Both the position numbers and the translations under genes were made by a program. Below the pieces are notes generated by a model. It did not search any database and was not told the DNA's origin. It worked only from the letters and a program-made list of their open reading frames with translations. Below are positions 37,481 through 50,125 of a stretch of 64,000 bases of DNA, piece by piece. This DNA is from Allium sativum (Eukaryota > Streptophyta > Magnoliopsida > Asparagales > Amaryllidaceae), in the NCBI GenBank assembly GCA_030737875.1, contig CM060921.1, positions 398,700,192 to 398,764,191 of the forward strand, written 5' to 3'. Numbering within the stretch: the stretch's first letter is position 1; each line of letters starts with the position of its first letter.

Positions 37481-38389
37481 TTCGAGCACTCTTTGGAGAA
37501 GTGTCCGACCTCTCCGCAATTAAAGCAATTGGCCTTCCTTCTCTTGCAATCTTTGATCAGGTGACCCTTCTTTTGCACAGTTGTGACATTTTCTCTTATC
37601 CTTGCTTTTATCATCTTTCCCTCCTTTCTTCTGTTGTTGCTGCCCTTTCTTGGGCTACACCTTCTTATTCTACGATATACCCTCAGCTTTTGTTTCCTTC
37701 TTTTCTCCCTTGTCCTCCTCAGGCATCAGGGCCATATGAACAAGCTTTACAAAGGTGGCCCCTATTGGAATATGGGTCATAGCTAAACCATGCAGAGGCT
37801 CATTCAGTCCTTTAGCAAATCGCAAAGCACATTTGTGCAGTGTGTCTACCAACTCTAGCCCGAACCTTGCCAGCTGGTTGAACTTGTTCACATACTCCTT
37901 TACCGTCAAATTTCCTTGATTGAGAGTTAAGAACCTCTTCATCCGTATGCTTCTATCAGCTTGGGAATGAAATTTTATTTTGAACTTCTGTCTAAAGTCT
38001 TCCCAAGTTTCTACCAGACGTCCAACTTGGGTGGTTTCCCACCAAAATGAGGCTTCGTCCTTTAACAGCCAAGTAGCTAACTGGGCCTTTCTTCGGTCCT
38101 CCACTTCAAAGATTACGAATAAGTCCTTAGTCTCCTTAAGCCAATTCCAAGCTTCTACGAATGTCTCGTTCCCATGGAATGGCCTTCCTCCCATTGCCCG
38201 GAAGTCTTTGTAGATATTGGCAAAGTTGTCAGCTTTTGGAGGGGGAGGAGGAGGAGGAATGACTGGTGCAGCTGGGGGAGGAATGTTTTCTTGGCCTTCG
38301 GCAGGCGCCGTGGCCTCCAAGTACATACGGAACCATCCGGGTATTGTGACGCCCTCTGGGATATTAGGGATGTTTTGTTCCCCAGACAT
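37481..38389 (-). pseudogene. Element B: gag, broken at its C-terminus
   Basis: The start at 38389 (MSGEQNIPNIPEG) lies 177 bp inside the LTR. The first 239 codons are open: a Pro-rich segment, then the Retrotrans_gag core with FRAMGGRPFHGNETFVEAWN, KAQLATWLLKDEASFWW, WEDFRQKFKIKF and RFAKGLNEPLHG. A stop follows AEGIS (37668). Two zinc knuckles, partly out of frame, are visible downstream: one ending HLIKDC, and CFNCGEVGHFSKEC. This is the longest open gag in the window. Confidence 0.92.
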
Positions 38390-38566
38390 GCTAAAAAAGG
38401 GAAAAGGAAGAAATTTAGATAAAGAACCGAAGGATACTACATATGGCTTTTTGGGGAATGTTTTTCAAAATAGACTTCTTTTGAAAATGCTTTCTTTTAA
38501 AACCTTTTTGAAAACAATTTCCAAATTTTTTTATCTAATCTGGTAACCTTCAGCTCTGATACAAAG
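38390..38566 (-). other. 5' leader of B with PBS
   Basis: The PBS (minus TGTATCAGAGC, 38553-38563) lies three bases inside the LTR and is one mismatch from the initiator Met-tRNA complement. The leader matches the G leader at 4729-4850 in opposite orientation. Confidence 0.8.
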
Positions 38567-39670
38567 TGTGACACCCCACGTCCGTTAATGTCACTCACTA
38601 AGGGAATGCTTTATGTTTCGTGAAGTGCTATAGGTAAACAGACACAGAATAATTACAAGACAGATATAAATAAGGCAGCAGCGGAAAATTTAAACTTTTA
38701 TTTCAAACATAAGTCATAATACCGTGGTTCACAATTTCATAAGTCGCAAAAATCATTACAATAAAATAACTTCTATCTTGCACCATTAGAGTACATAAGT
38801 AAATAAAAAGCATCATTCCCTCAATTAAAAGAGTTAAGCCATAGTAGAGACAAGAAATTGAGCCATACTTCAGAAGTAGCTCATAGCAAGATGATATCTG
38901 AGTCCTGATTAAGTCTGAGTGTTTCCTCCCTGAGAACCTTGGGGGGAGGGACAGAAGAAAGAAGGAGAAACAACAGGGTCAGACATAAAGTCTGGCGTGT
39001 CTAGTTACTTTTAGCCCGTAGATAAATAAAAACAACATGATAGGCATATAAAGTGGATAAGAGAGATCACTACATAAATGGCAGGTGTGACAAGGTAAGC
39101 AAGATAAGGTGTATGTGCCTCACTAATGATTACTCTTCATTATTACTAGTATAACTGAAATGAGATAATCCCATCCACTATGAGTTGGTAGGTTTAGGTC
39201 ATACGTCCAAGTATACCTGTTAACCGACCTTTTGGTCCGGTCACCAAAAGTACTCAAGATACACTCGACTCAACATACCGCGTGATATTACAGCCTGGAG
39301 GTGTCGCCAATATCATCCGGGGGCCAGCATCGGAAGACTCGAGTCTAGCCACTAGCAGGATGTCGCATCCCTCGGACGCAACCTCCATCAGTATCCGTCC
39401 GCATCCGAGCCGAAGGCGAGCCGTGCTCCGAGTCGAAGGCGAGCCGTCAAGCTGGCCTGGGCGCAGCGCCGGTGGGGGTCCGGGGCCCCACAGTCCCGCC
39501 CGATTCATCTGATTTTCTCCATGCTGGAAGCTCAGATTCCTTCACTTCGGACCAGCTAAATGATGGATTCCTTCACTTCGTGCTGAGGAGCTTCGAAGCC
39601 CTAAAAGAACCAACATGCCACGCCAACGAACCTCGACCACGTCCCCTCCAAACAAACTTCGCACCCTGCC

Positions 39671-39868
39671 AAGGTGCGAAATTTTGTACCTCCTAGGTAC
39701 GAAATTTCGTACCTTGAAGGTGAGAAATTTCATACCTCCTACGTACGAAATTTCGTACCTAGCAGGCACGAAATTACCTAGCAGGTACGAAATTTTGTAC
39801 CTGGGAGGTGCGAAATTTCGCACCTAGCTGGTGCGAAATTTCGTACCTCCACCCAGGTACGAATTTTC
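39671..39868. repeat. Array of GGTRCGAAATTTCGTACC palindromes
   Basis: About seven consecutive palindromic units fill ~200 bp. Two are perfect 20-nt palindromes, AGGTACGAAATTTCGTACCT (39695-39714) and AGGTGCGAAATTTCGCACCT (39806-39825); the latter pairs a substitution on both sides. Spacers are 4-10 bp. The array ends about 75 bp before the TATA box. Confidence 0.92.
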
Positions 39869-39942
39869 CGTGGCCGATGGTTGGAGGCGCGAATTTCCAG
39901 AAGATGGTCCCCATTTCTACCTATGCCTACCTAACCACTTCC

Positions 39943-39950
39943 TATAAATA
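39943..39950 (+). promoter_or_regulatory. TATA box of LTR C
   Basis: TATAAATA in the context 'cctataaataccccac' is followed about 30 bp on by a likely start region. Confidence 0.7.
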
Positions 39951-40652
39951 CCCCACTACCTCACACTTCAAAGGGGAGAGATTCTTGGGCTTTGAGACCT
40001 ACATAAAGCTTCATTAATGGCATCTCCTCTTTGAGGAAGAAGAAGGACAAACTTGTCCATTTTACTATTTCTTGCAAATATGACTATTGTAGCTTCATAT
40101 ATCATAGTCAATGAATGTAATGAGAGGATCTCAACCTTGTAATCTTTCAAGTGATCAATAAAATTCCTACAACTCTTCAAAGTGGACGTAGGCCCTCCCT
40201 GAGGCCGAACCACTATAAATCTCTTGTGTTATTAACTGCTTATGTTCTATAATACGTTCTTGTCTATGCGACCATATTTATAATTCCTAGTGATTAGGAA
40301 TCTTTGGTGTTTGCGACATTTTTTGCCGTCAACAATACCCTAACCACTAACCTAATCGATCAACTCCCTACCTTGTAGATATCCTGTGCTGGCCCCATAG
40401 TAAGAGGTATCACTTCCTAAAGTGGCAACTCACGGTATGCACAACCATATCTACTGGTGTCACAGACGTCTTAGCCCCCTCTGCCCGGCCCATGCACGCA
40501 CATGTCCCCGGTCAGTTTGCGCCGCCCGCACCATCCGCCTCTTTTGGATCTCTTACAATCAATTAGCAAGCATGCCCCTTCTCCGCCTAGTACTGAGTTC
40601 TTTACTTGATACCAACTACGGGTTACTAACTGAAATGGGTCCCACACAACAT

Positions 40653-41275
40653 GATACAAGCTCTCCCCCTTGTCTTGTATCCCCACTAGGTTTTCCACTG
40701 ACTATATATACCTTTAGGTCTTTAATTACATAGCCCTATACCAGTTATGCTTACCCTAAAGGGTGTCTTTAATTATATAACTTCATTACATTATCTACCG
40801 ATTATGTATAACACTAGGTGTCTTTAATTACATAACACTATTACATTATCTACCGGTTATATATACCACTAGGTGTATTTAATTACATAACCTATTGGGT
40901 TATGTTCGTGGGCCTATATGTAAATATTACCCACTCCCTCTAATTTACTTAACCCACCCATTACCCATCCAATTTTACTTAACCCTAACTTAAGTTCATA
41001 ATCATACAATCTTTATGGATTAAATTAGGTTAAGTAGCCCAATTTTTTACCATGTCCATTTATCATTTTATAATGGGCTAGACCTCCCACATTAGGCCTA
41101 CAACATTTGGATGTTGGATATGCCGGTCGGGTCCGGGCAGTCTTATTCCATAGTTGGGCCTAACCTCGTGTCTTAGACCGATTCGTATTATCGTACTTAG
41201 ACCTCCCACATTAGGTTCAACAATAGTGGCTACTGGATATGCCGGTCGGGTCCGGGAAGACTTCCACCACTAATG
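40653..41275 (-). other. Stem-loop modules in B 5' LTR
   Basis: The GATACAAG/CTTGTATC hairpin lies at 40653-40681. The two 'ggatatgccggtcggg' stem-loops lie at 41101-41156 and 41221-41275. The stem of the last is CAATAGTGG/CCACTAATG, one mispair relative to the 3' LTR. Units of the ~55-bp repeat lie between (40705-40890). Confidence 0.65.
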
Positions 41276-42662
41276 TAACCTGCCCTTGTGTCATAAGTAC
41301 AATTTACAATTCCTAATTGTAAATTACTAAACATTCCAAATTAATCCAAATCTACCTATGTCATTATAGGTAACTATTTCTATGTTTTTCCCCATTTGAA
41401 TTACCTGTCCCATTTCATATAAATATTACATAAATTAAGCCAATTATAATCCCTTTTTCCCCGTTTCCTCTCTAAAGTATTCGTATGTATTTGGGCGGCA
41501 TCTAGGCTATAAAGTAGCCTAGCTACAACAATGAAAAGGGAATATGACGAAGGTGATAGTTTCAACATATCTTGGCATAAACATAAACATAAACTGGTAT
41601 GATAGCAAGGTGATGGTCATGTAATCATCATGGCAAGGTAGGCATAAAAGTGATGAACTTGTAGCAACTATGATGTCAACGCAACATAGTGAGATCTAAA
41701 TTAACTATAAGGTGTACAATTATTCAGATCTAGCGGAGTTAGGGTGACATAGTAACATGTTTAGACCTACAGATGGATTCACATGTCAAGTTTACAACAT
41801 ATCTCAATGGATCTTGATATGACAGGTGAAAGGTGATTAACATAAAGATCTAGATCTAAGTAATGTTACAACTGTCCAAATTAATACATTTACATCCACC
41901 ATAACATGGCTACAAGTCAAGATCCACATAAGCAACATAATCGAATAACCACAATTTTATTAGATCTAGGAAAATAGATCTGTCGTGACATGGTATAGGA
42001 TTTCACAATAACACAGAATCATACTTTACAACATATCCAAGTCATAGTCTTTCAAAATATACTTTTATTTATCTAAACCTAAAAACAACTAGAACTCACA
42101 GTGTTAGGTTTAGAGAATTAAGGAAGAACGGATCTAGAATTTTTGAATTGGATTTGTAGAATATGTTGTTGTAGAAACTGGTTCAGTTCGCATTCCAGCA
42201 GCATATGGCCTCCATGACTTCCAATGAAGAAAATATGAGAAATTGGACACGTATATATAGCTTCCTGACCCTCTGAAACCGAGTGCCACGTCAGCCCTAG
42301 TGGTGTCGACAACCCTGTGGGTGGGTCTACCCCTAGGTCGACACACCTGGTCGACCCCATAGAGCGGAAATTTTGCCGCTCAGAGGAATTTTTCGAATTT
42401 GAATCCTCTGGACAAAATTATGAATCAGAGCTGACTCACCTCTGACTCATTTGTATATAAAAAATATTTCTGTGCGTACACAAACTTAAAACCCTCATAA
42501 CTTCTTCATACGGTGTCCATTTTACGCAAACCAAATGTCTATCTTGACCAGAATTTTGAGACGGTCGCAATGACGTAGTCCATTTCCTCTAATTCTCAAT
42601 ATTGAATTAATTATTATTTAATTTATCCGCTTTTAGTGTCGGTACAAATTCGGCGTGTTACA

Positions 42663-43953
42663 TGCTCTGTTCGTGATCTCCTGGTGGTGGCATCAGCCCG
42701 TGACTCGCTCGTGGCACTGGTTCGTGACACACTTATGGGTCGGCTCATAACTTCATTTCCTGATGGTGATCCGGCTCGTGATTGACAGTTTGTGGTCCTT
42801 AAAGTGGAGCGGCTCATCATGGCGATGCTGGAGTGGTTTGTGAAGGTAGCTCGTGAGTTCAGGTCATGGTCATGGGGTGTTTAACGAGCGGGGTCAACTC
42901 GTGACAAGTGCTTCACGAAAGGGGGTGTCTGACCAATTTCTGCAACTTTTCCCAGTAAGCAATTTATGCCATACGACGGCGTTTCTGACCATTCTAACTA
43001 GACTATACAACCACGAAGCATTCTAAATAGTAATAGTAACATGTATAATCAACCATAAACACCAAAACAACAATTTAACATGTTAATATGGATCAAACAT
43101 ACCAAAGACCCATGTTTTCCCCTTAGTCTTGTTAATCATGATTTAACCATACGATTAACAAAACATGTCCAAATTAAGCCAATTTTATAGTAGAGGCATA
43201 ACATGACATTTAAGAGTTTCTACATATTTTTCCATTTTTTTATAATGCATAATTCCGTTAATTAACACTAATCACCCCTAATTAGCCGTAATTAGTGAAG
43301 AAACATGCTAATCACTCACCTTAGCCGCAAATAAATCTCAGATATGAAAATATTTCTAATTTGGGCCGAATCTCTATGCAACACAACATCTCTACCTCGA
43401 TCTCTATGCTAATCCGCTTTAATTTGATGTTGATTAGGCCAATAAGTGATTATAAAGCGATTAAGGATGATTTTAGAAGGTGGAGGCCATTGCTAGGGTT
43501 CAAGAGGTGATATGTGGCGGCTGAAAAATGACAAAAACTGATTTCCCAAACCCTATCAACCTCCCCATAACCCTAATCCCGAAATGGGTTAGGGCCCATA
43601 CGCTAATTACCCTAATTAGGCCCGGATAAGCTGTTTTTCACCTTCTAAACCTTATTTCAGCCATATCTCCCAAATGGTAAGTCCGTTTGACAGATGTAAC
43701 CACTCTACGAATAGGTAAACCATCATCCAAATCCAATGGAAGTGGTTTCAGGTCAAAACTCCTTACCAATCAAAAGTTATAGGCGAAACAAGATTCACCA
43801 GGGGTAAAATGGTCACTTAAAATTCGGCAAAAATCGTGAACATGGGAAATGACCCCAATAGTCGTTTCACAAAGTCACACGACCATACAACTTCGTATAA
43901 GAATGAAATAAATATTCTACGATCCTCCGATACGTAGAATGCGAGTCGTTACA
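42663..43953 (-). mobile_element. 5' LTR of element A, second segment
   Basis: This aligns with 24229-25508 of the intact A LTR and ends in GAGTCGTTACA at 43953, followed by the duplicated accat (43954-43958). It carries an intact donor match GTGAGT (minus, 43314-43319). Confidence 0.92.
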
Positions 43954-46161
43954 ACCATTGTTGTACCGCAATTTGAAAATCAATTCCGAATTATATGGAC
44001 AACCGCACCCGTATGCAGGTTCCTCCCCTTAAATTTCCTCTTCTTGTTCTTTTTTCTGCCTTGGCCTTACCATAAATTAAATCCTCAGTCTACATACTCT
44101 TAGGCCCACAAACACTGTCATTCTCCGCAAAATCAACATCTGCTTTTATATTATTTCTTCCATGGCAATGAGGACATACAACTTCCCCTTTTGAGTAAAC
44201 ATCGTCGTCCATACTTTACCCTTTTTTCTTCTTCTATGGCTTAAACCAAAATCATGCCACGATTTAACATTCTGAACCTGCCATTTTTCTTTAATCAAAA
44301 TATCCATGCGCCAACTAACATTTTTTACATTCTCACTATCACAGATTTTCACTCAGCTCCAAAAAAACAAACAAGACCGAACCTTTGCTTTTAGCTTCTC
44401 CAATTGGAAGGTGTACACTCTAGTAGTTGAACTCGACTGTCCCTCTTCAACTCCACATCCTACTAATCTCCACAATGTATAATACGATCATAACATTCTT
44501 GTTGCGGTTCTTCATCCATCCTCCAGGCATGTACAGTAAAACTACGAACGCTATTGTCAGTGTATTCTCCAAAAAGTTGCATACATGCTCTACATCGTCT
44601 CCTCATGTAACTGATCCAAATACGCAAATGCACAGTACGTTTTTCCCTATCAAAGTTTCACTCCTTTCACGTGGATGCAAGCATCTACTTCTTCTCATCC
44701 TGCCTATGCCCTCTTTCCAGCAGCTCCGCTGGTACAGTGAAGATGGATGAAAAAAAAAGTATTTAAATGGGGTTCAATGAGGTTCGGTTTGAAGTTTCTG
44801 AAAACCAAAATAAAAGGACAAGCCGTGTTTATTTATATATTTCTAAAGCCTTAGCTGCTAATCAATATGTGTACTAGGTATGTGCACTTTGTTGTAGTGT
44901 AGGGGTAGGTAGGTTACTTCCTTTGCCATGAAAAATTCACGGATAAGTGACAGATGAGTGGACGGATTCCTATTTCTTTGTTGCTAAGGAAAAAAGATAT
45001 ATTCGTATTTTATTGTTTATTTTATTCTATTGTTTGTTTAGTTTTAGTTGAAACGTTTTACATGGTCAAGCTGGAATATGTGTGTCATTCACATGATAAC
45101 TCTTCATCATTTTGTCGGCTTTGTGCATTGTATGATTATGGTATTCAAGAATACGACATTCAATCCATGCTAATTTTAGTGTCGTCGCAACTATACAAGT
45201 TGTTGGTTATTATCTCTCGTGCCCTCTCAACCTTCGTATCATGTAGCCTTCTAATATAGTGGTAAGCTTATGCTTGCCCAATCTTAATTTTATATATGAG
45301 TTATTTATATAGGAATGGCACTTGCAATAGCATGAGCAGTTGAATCTTATTTATATATATTCATCAAGGGTATGTCATTACGTAAAATTATGTTTGTTTA
45401 TGGACTACTAGCATAGAAATAAATATACTATTGTGATAACCAATGTGTCACGATCCCAAAAATGTAATTAAATAGGCAAGTTAATTAATTCTGTGACATT
45501 TCAAATGTGCTGATATAGGGTGTAAAATACTCCAAAATAAAAAGTGCTTATTTTCCAAAATAAAAATTTTCAAAAAATTCTAAAAATTGAATTATAACTA
45601 TGTCTAAAAGGATTTGTCCAAATTCAAAACCGATATTTAATTAAAATTAAATATCAGTTGTGGCTTATAAATGATTCCATAGTGACTATTTGAAACTTGA
45701 TTTAGACATAACTTACAATTTATAAAGCGAAATCTCCATTTTTCTCTTCCATAAAAAAATATACTTCACCAGCTTCGAATGTTTCTTGTTTCACAAAAAT
45801 CTGACTTAAAACGGGTTCTTTATATTTGTTTGAAGTTCGAATCGCCGAATTACGAACTGCCATGCCATTTCGAGCTCGATTATAATTATAATATAACTTT
45901 TACGTTCAAATGACATTTATAAATAAATTCATTACTATAATTCAACTCTAAACTGGATTAAGTATTTTTGAATAATCCAATACACACAATATTGTCATTT
46001 CAGCTATTTCTGATTATTTCAAAAATTATATATATTATTTAATTATCTGTATTAATTAAATATTCAATAATAATAAATTCAAGACATTTTAAATTACCAA
46101 ACCATTATTTAAATAATTAAATAAATTAATTATTCGATCAAACAAAATACGTGTCATTACT
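43954..46161 (-). mobile_element. 3' LTR of element D, second segment
   Basis: This continues the D LTR interrupted by A and aligns with about 51545-53776. Its terminus (GTGTCATTACT at 46161) has drifted from the GTCGTTACA of the other copy, but the adjacent PPT fixes the boundary. About 12-14 differences in 150 bp are seen against the 5' LTR. Confidence 0.88.
44140..44760 (-). pseudogene. Degraded ORF-like segment in D 3' LTR
   Basis: On the minus strand a discontinuous coding-like stretch runs towards lower coordinates. It has SFTVHAWRMDEE, QQECYDRI, then KICDSENVKN and a basic HRRRKKGKVW. After a frameshift comes CPHCHGRN (44160-44176 region). The same peptide pieces occur in the 5' LTR at 51740-52380, so the segment was already in the LTR before transposition. 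I do not recognise the protein. It may be a captured host fragment, an old DNA-element remnant or chance. Confidence 0.3.
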
Positions 46162-47680
46162 TTCTTCCCCCCTTAAAATAATTTCGTCCTCGTAATTGCT
46201 AAGGTAGAAAACAAGCCCTATTGACTGGGTTAAAAATTATTTGTTTACTTATTAACTTCAGTTTTAACTGAACCCATTTAATTTCAGTTAAATTATTAAT
46301 TCATTTCGATTAACGTAAGTTTTTAAAAATTCTCAAAATTTTCTAACACTTTAGATTTTCTAATTTTTTTGCTAGCGTCTCCTTTGTACGGGTCAATCGG
46401 TACAACTACAACTCGCAACTCTAGGCTATCTCCAACCTAAAAGAAAATCAAACAGCCAAGCGGCTTACCAAATCGGCTCATAAAAATCTCATACCATATG
46501 AAATATAAACTTGTACCTTTTTGTCGGGCATATCATTATATCATTTCCATCTGTAATCAATTCTGCATATACCAATGTCATCCCAACCAAACTCCAAATC
46601 AGTTTTTATCCTCAAACCCAATCATTCACTTATACGCAAGTCAAATTCCATTTCATATTCGAGTTCCATTCTTGATTTCAAACTGTAACTCACCAACCCA
46701 ATACCATTTCAGATTCCTGTGTCACAAATCCAATTTTATTCGATATTTTCTCTTTTAATTCAATTTCTACTTAACTGGTTTCAATTTAATCCCAATTCTC
46801 TTTCACAAATTTCTATTTAAATTTATTTTATTTCAAATAATCTCTTCCTGGGAATTTTAAACAGGCTAGATTTTCTAAAGCCAGATATCTTGTTTCAGGA
46901 TTCAAAAACAACTTGCTTTTCTCAAAACAATTTAAAAAAAATCTCTTTGGTAGTAGTCCGTCACTTACAACTCGAAATTGAACACTAATGATGTAGCCAG
47001 CATCATCAGAGTTATTTCCCGACAATCGAAGTGAGTTCAATACTATATCACTTTCCAAAACTCGGATTTATACATTTTCATTTTGAAATTATTTCAAAAT
47101 ATCATTTATAATGTTTGTAAAACAATTAAAATCTCCCAGGATTTTAAAATTCTCATATATTTAATTCAAATCCATTTACAAACACTTTTTCACATTTTAG
47201 GAATTTTAATTCCAATCCTGATTTAAATTCAAATTGTATCATCCTGATTTCATATATTACACTTATATAAATTTTTGTTTGGTTATTTACATAATCATCT
47301 CAATTATAATCTTATCTGATTATAATTACAACCAATATATCCAATATACTATAATACTTCAAATATCTATACTTTGTTTATATCAAAATATTTTTTGGGT
47401 AAAATTATTTCATTTACCCTCATTTCAAAACATACCGCGTCGGTTCATCGTAATTGAGTGTTTAGAAATTCCTACCGATACATTGGATCAAACTGATCGA
47501 CCAGAACTTGTAAATAACGTAACCAATAAATCACCACAATATAAAACAATTTTATATTAAATAACAAATATGCGCTCATATATATACACTCAAACTCAAT
47601 CTAGGGTATTGCTAACCCCTTCTCTACTGAGTCACGCCACAGAGCCAAGGTAATTACTTAACCTTCAGCTCTGATACCAC
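46162..47680 (-). mobile_element. Internal region of non-autonomous element D (1.5 kb)
   Basis: The region is bounded by a PPT at the low end (minus ATTTTAAGGGGGGAAGAA, 46161-46178, preceded by an 'acgaggacgaaat' block) and a PBS at the high end. It is AT-rich, and no gag-pol motif appears in six frames. With ~6.1-kb LTRs it is a large non-autonomous retrotransposon whose transcript is almost all LTR. Confidence 0.85.
47668..47679 (-). other. Primer-binding site of D
   Basis: Minus TGGTATCAGAGC is an exact 12-nt match to the plant initiator Met-tRNA PBS. It lies one base from the LTR start at 47681. It is the best-preserved PBS in the window. Confidence 0.92.
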
Positions 47681-49769
47681 TGTAACGAACTGGGATTTTC
47701 AACCCCAAAAATCAACATAAACCCCATGTCAATTATTCAAGCATCGAACAGTCCAGATCATGAATAGAAAGAAGTTAGAGGGTGAGGAATAGAGAAGATA
47801 GAAAATTAGAATAGAAGAGGAAGAAGAACATAACAACGATATCAATCAGAGTAACAAGAATCTCACAGCGGAACAAATAAATATATTATATAACATAACT
47901 TTGAAATAAAACAGTATTTGTATACAATACCATTATTCGAGTACAACACTTACAACATAGCGGAAATAACAATTGCTATAAAATCCCGAAGCCTCCTGCT
48001 CCAATCTCTCAGTATATCTATAAAATCCCGAATACTTGACTGCCCATATAAAATTGGGCACCCAAGAGTTTAGGGAAAAAAAATAAACTCTGGGTTAGTC
48101 ACGGGACTGGTATGAGTAAACAATTTAAAACAGTTTGAGAAAATAAACGATATCTCATAAGACCACGCCATATAACTCAGAATGGGTTTTTCCCTTATGA
48201 GAATCCAAAGCATTTGACTTAACATCAAAAAACCTTTCGCAAGAAACAATGATCTTATATATCAAAACTCTTTTAATAATAAATAGTGTCTATCAACCAC
48301 AATACAATAATCATCTAGCAGAACGCTTTCATCTCATGTTCCACTACATAATATATAATCAAAAACCGCAGGCGCTTATTGGGTAATGAATTCCAACTGG
48401 CAAGGTATGGAACCACCTTCCGATAATGTATCTCTAGAGAGGAATACAACAGGTTCAACAAGAACATCTTGTAACCCCGCCTAAACTTGACCGGTCACTC
48501 ATTTCGCTTGAGTGTACTGAGTGTATTATCACCAACGGTTGGGATCAACAACCTTTCCCGAAAGGGACAACATCGAAATAGATTTTAGAAGTAAATGGAA
48601 TTTCTCTAGATTATGTGACAATACACCCTAATTGGAGGCTAACCACTTAACCATGCGACCTACCCGATTTTATACCATTTCCTAGTTGTGAGGCTTGAGG
48701 CCAACACGTATAGATCACACCTTTATTTACTTTGAATGTCACATAGTCATACCCGTCAAATCACAAATTGATTTCCCAAAAAATACCACTGTTATACAGC
48801 TAAGAGAAAAGAATTCCTCTGCCACAAAACGTAAATACGTTTGAAGAGATCAACTTATGCGATATATTAAGTATACTTTACCAGACATTCTTCCATACAG
48901 GTTGTCCTAGGACTGGACAAACCGAAGGCACTATTCTGTAAACCCATCTTAGGAAGTTTCTACCTAGGATTTACCAGAACAGCCCTTGCATAAACTCCGT
49001 CTTCAATTATCTTCATCATATTCGATTCGCAACGCTAATGCCGATACAGAGTGGTTTTCAGGTAATAAATTTGATCCCGGTCTCTCCATATTGACGACGG
49101 AAAAATGGTTAAACTTTGATAGTCATTTATTTAACTATCAAAGGAAAACATCCATACACACAACGATCTTATTTCTAAATGGAAATTTTATCAATCAATC
49201 ATCAATCAACGTTTTTTTCCTTTTTAAATTAATTTATGATTAATTTATTCATTTCCCTATTTCCATATATTTGTGAAATCTTATTTTCTAATTTTAGAAA
49301 ATGTATGTTATTAATATTGGAAGACGTTTCCATTTCTTATTCATGCATCATTACTCCCCATATCCATCAGTCTCTAACTGTAAACTAGTAAGAGAATGAT
49401 TCCCTGAATATGAACCCCGAAGGCCGAAACCAACATCAGATCGATACCCAGACAGTTGCTCAACATAACTAATCTCCAGTAAGTTTCTACTTTCCTTAAC
49501 TCTGTTTCATATCTTCTTATCAAATCATTGCTTACGCAACTCTCGGATTCAGTTTACAAATCCAAATCTTTTATGAAAACCTAGTATTATAACGATAGCG
49601 TTATAATCCGTACTTCCAAAATATCTAACTTAAAAATATAACTTTTGTTCCTTAATTTAAATAAATAACTAAATAACAATTTATTTATAAATAAATAAAT
49701 CTTGATTAAAAATCAGAAAGTAAATAATACTTTCCTACATTCGATATAGTCGAATTCCAGTGTATAATT

Positions 49770-50125
49770 CTTTCTCGGATAATCTCTATTCGATAACTCT
49801 CTTTCGAATAAATTATATTCGATAATCTCTCTTCGAATAACTAATATTCGATTAACTTTCTTCGAATAATTAATATTCGATTAACTCTCTTCGAATAACT
49901 AATATTCGATTAACTCTTTTCGAATAACTAATATTCAATACTCTCTATTTGAATAACTAATATTCGATTAACTCTCTTCAAATAACTAATATTCGATACT
50001 CTCTATTTGAATAACTAATATTCTATTAACTCTTTTCGAATAACTAATATACGGTTAACTATTTTCGAATAACTAATATTCGATTAGCTCTTTTCGAATA
50101 ACTAATATTCGATTAACTCTTTTTA
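49770..50125. repeat. ~29-bp tandem array in D 5' LTR
   Basis: About a dozen units of 'ttcgaataactaatattcgattaactctY' are present. Each contains TCGAATA-5 nt-TATTCGA. The unit number differs from the 3' LTR, so the array has changed since insertion. Confidence 0.88.

Larger units (their letters stand above)
39218..40334 (+). mobile_element. Solo LTR C (1,117 bp)
   Basis: The element runs from TGTTAACCGACC to GCCGTCAACA, with short inverted ends TGTTAAC/GTCAACA. It is flanked by the perfect 5-bp duplication atacc (39213-39217, 40335-40339). The 3' LTR of B at 31598-31610 shows the empty site. A TATA box at 39943-39950 and AATAAA at 40149-40154 fit plus orientation. There is no internal region, so it is a solo LTR. 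Its family is not otherwise present in the window. Confidence 0.92.
38567..42662 (-). mobile_element. 5' LTR of element B, containing solo LTR C
   Basis: The LTR runs from TGTGACACCCC (38567) to CGTGTTACA (42662). Without insertion C and its duplicated atacc it is 2,974 bp. It includes the first ~270 bp that the 3' LTR lacks. TATA (42252-42259), GTGAGT donor (42094-42099), GTCGAC sites (42305, 42337, 42350) and hairpins match the other copy. LTR A resumes directly at 42663. Confidence 0.92.

Noticed and set aside
22990..43953. Pararetrovirus or endogenous virus instead of gypsy elements
   Set aside because: Both coding elements have LTRs, PBS, PPT, integrase and chromodomain and no movement or coat protein, so they are ordinary plant LTR retrotransposons.
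46498..46758. Possible small gene in the D interior
   Set aside because: An AT-rich open frame of 86 codons, on the strand opposite to the element, with no motif or conserved context.
49770..50125. CRISPR-like look of the ~29-bp repeats
   Set aside because: Units are contiguous tandem repeats without unique spacers, in a plant retrotransposon LTR.
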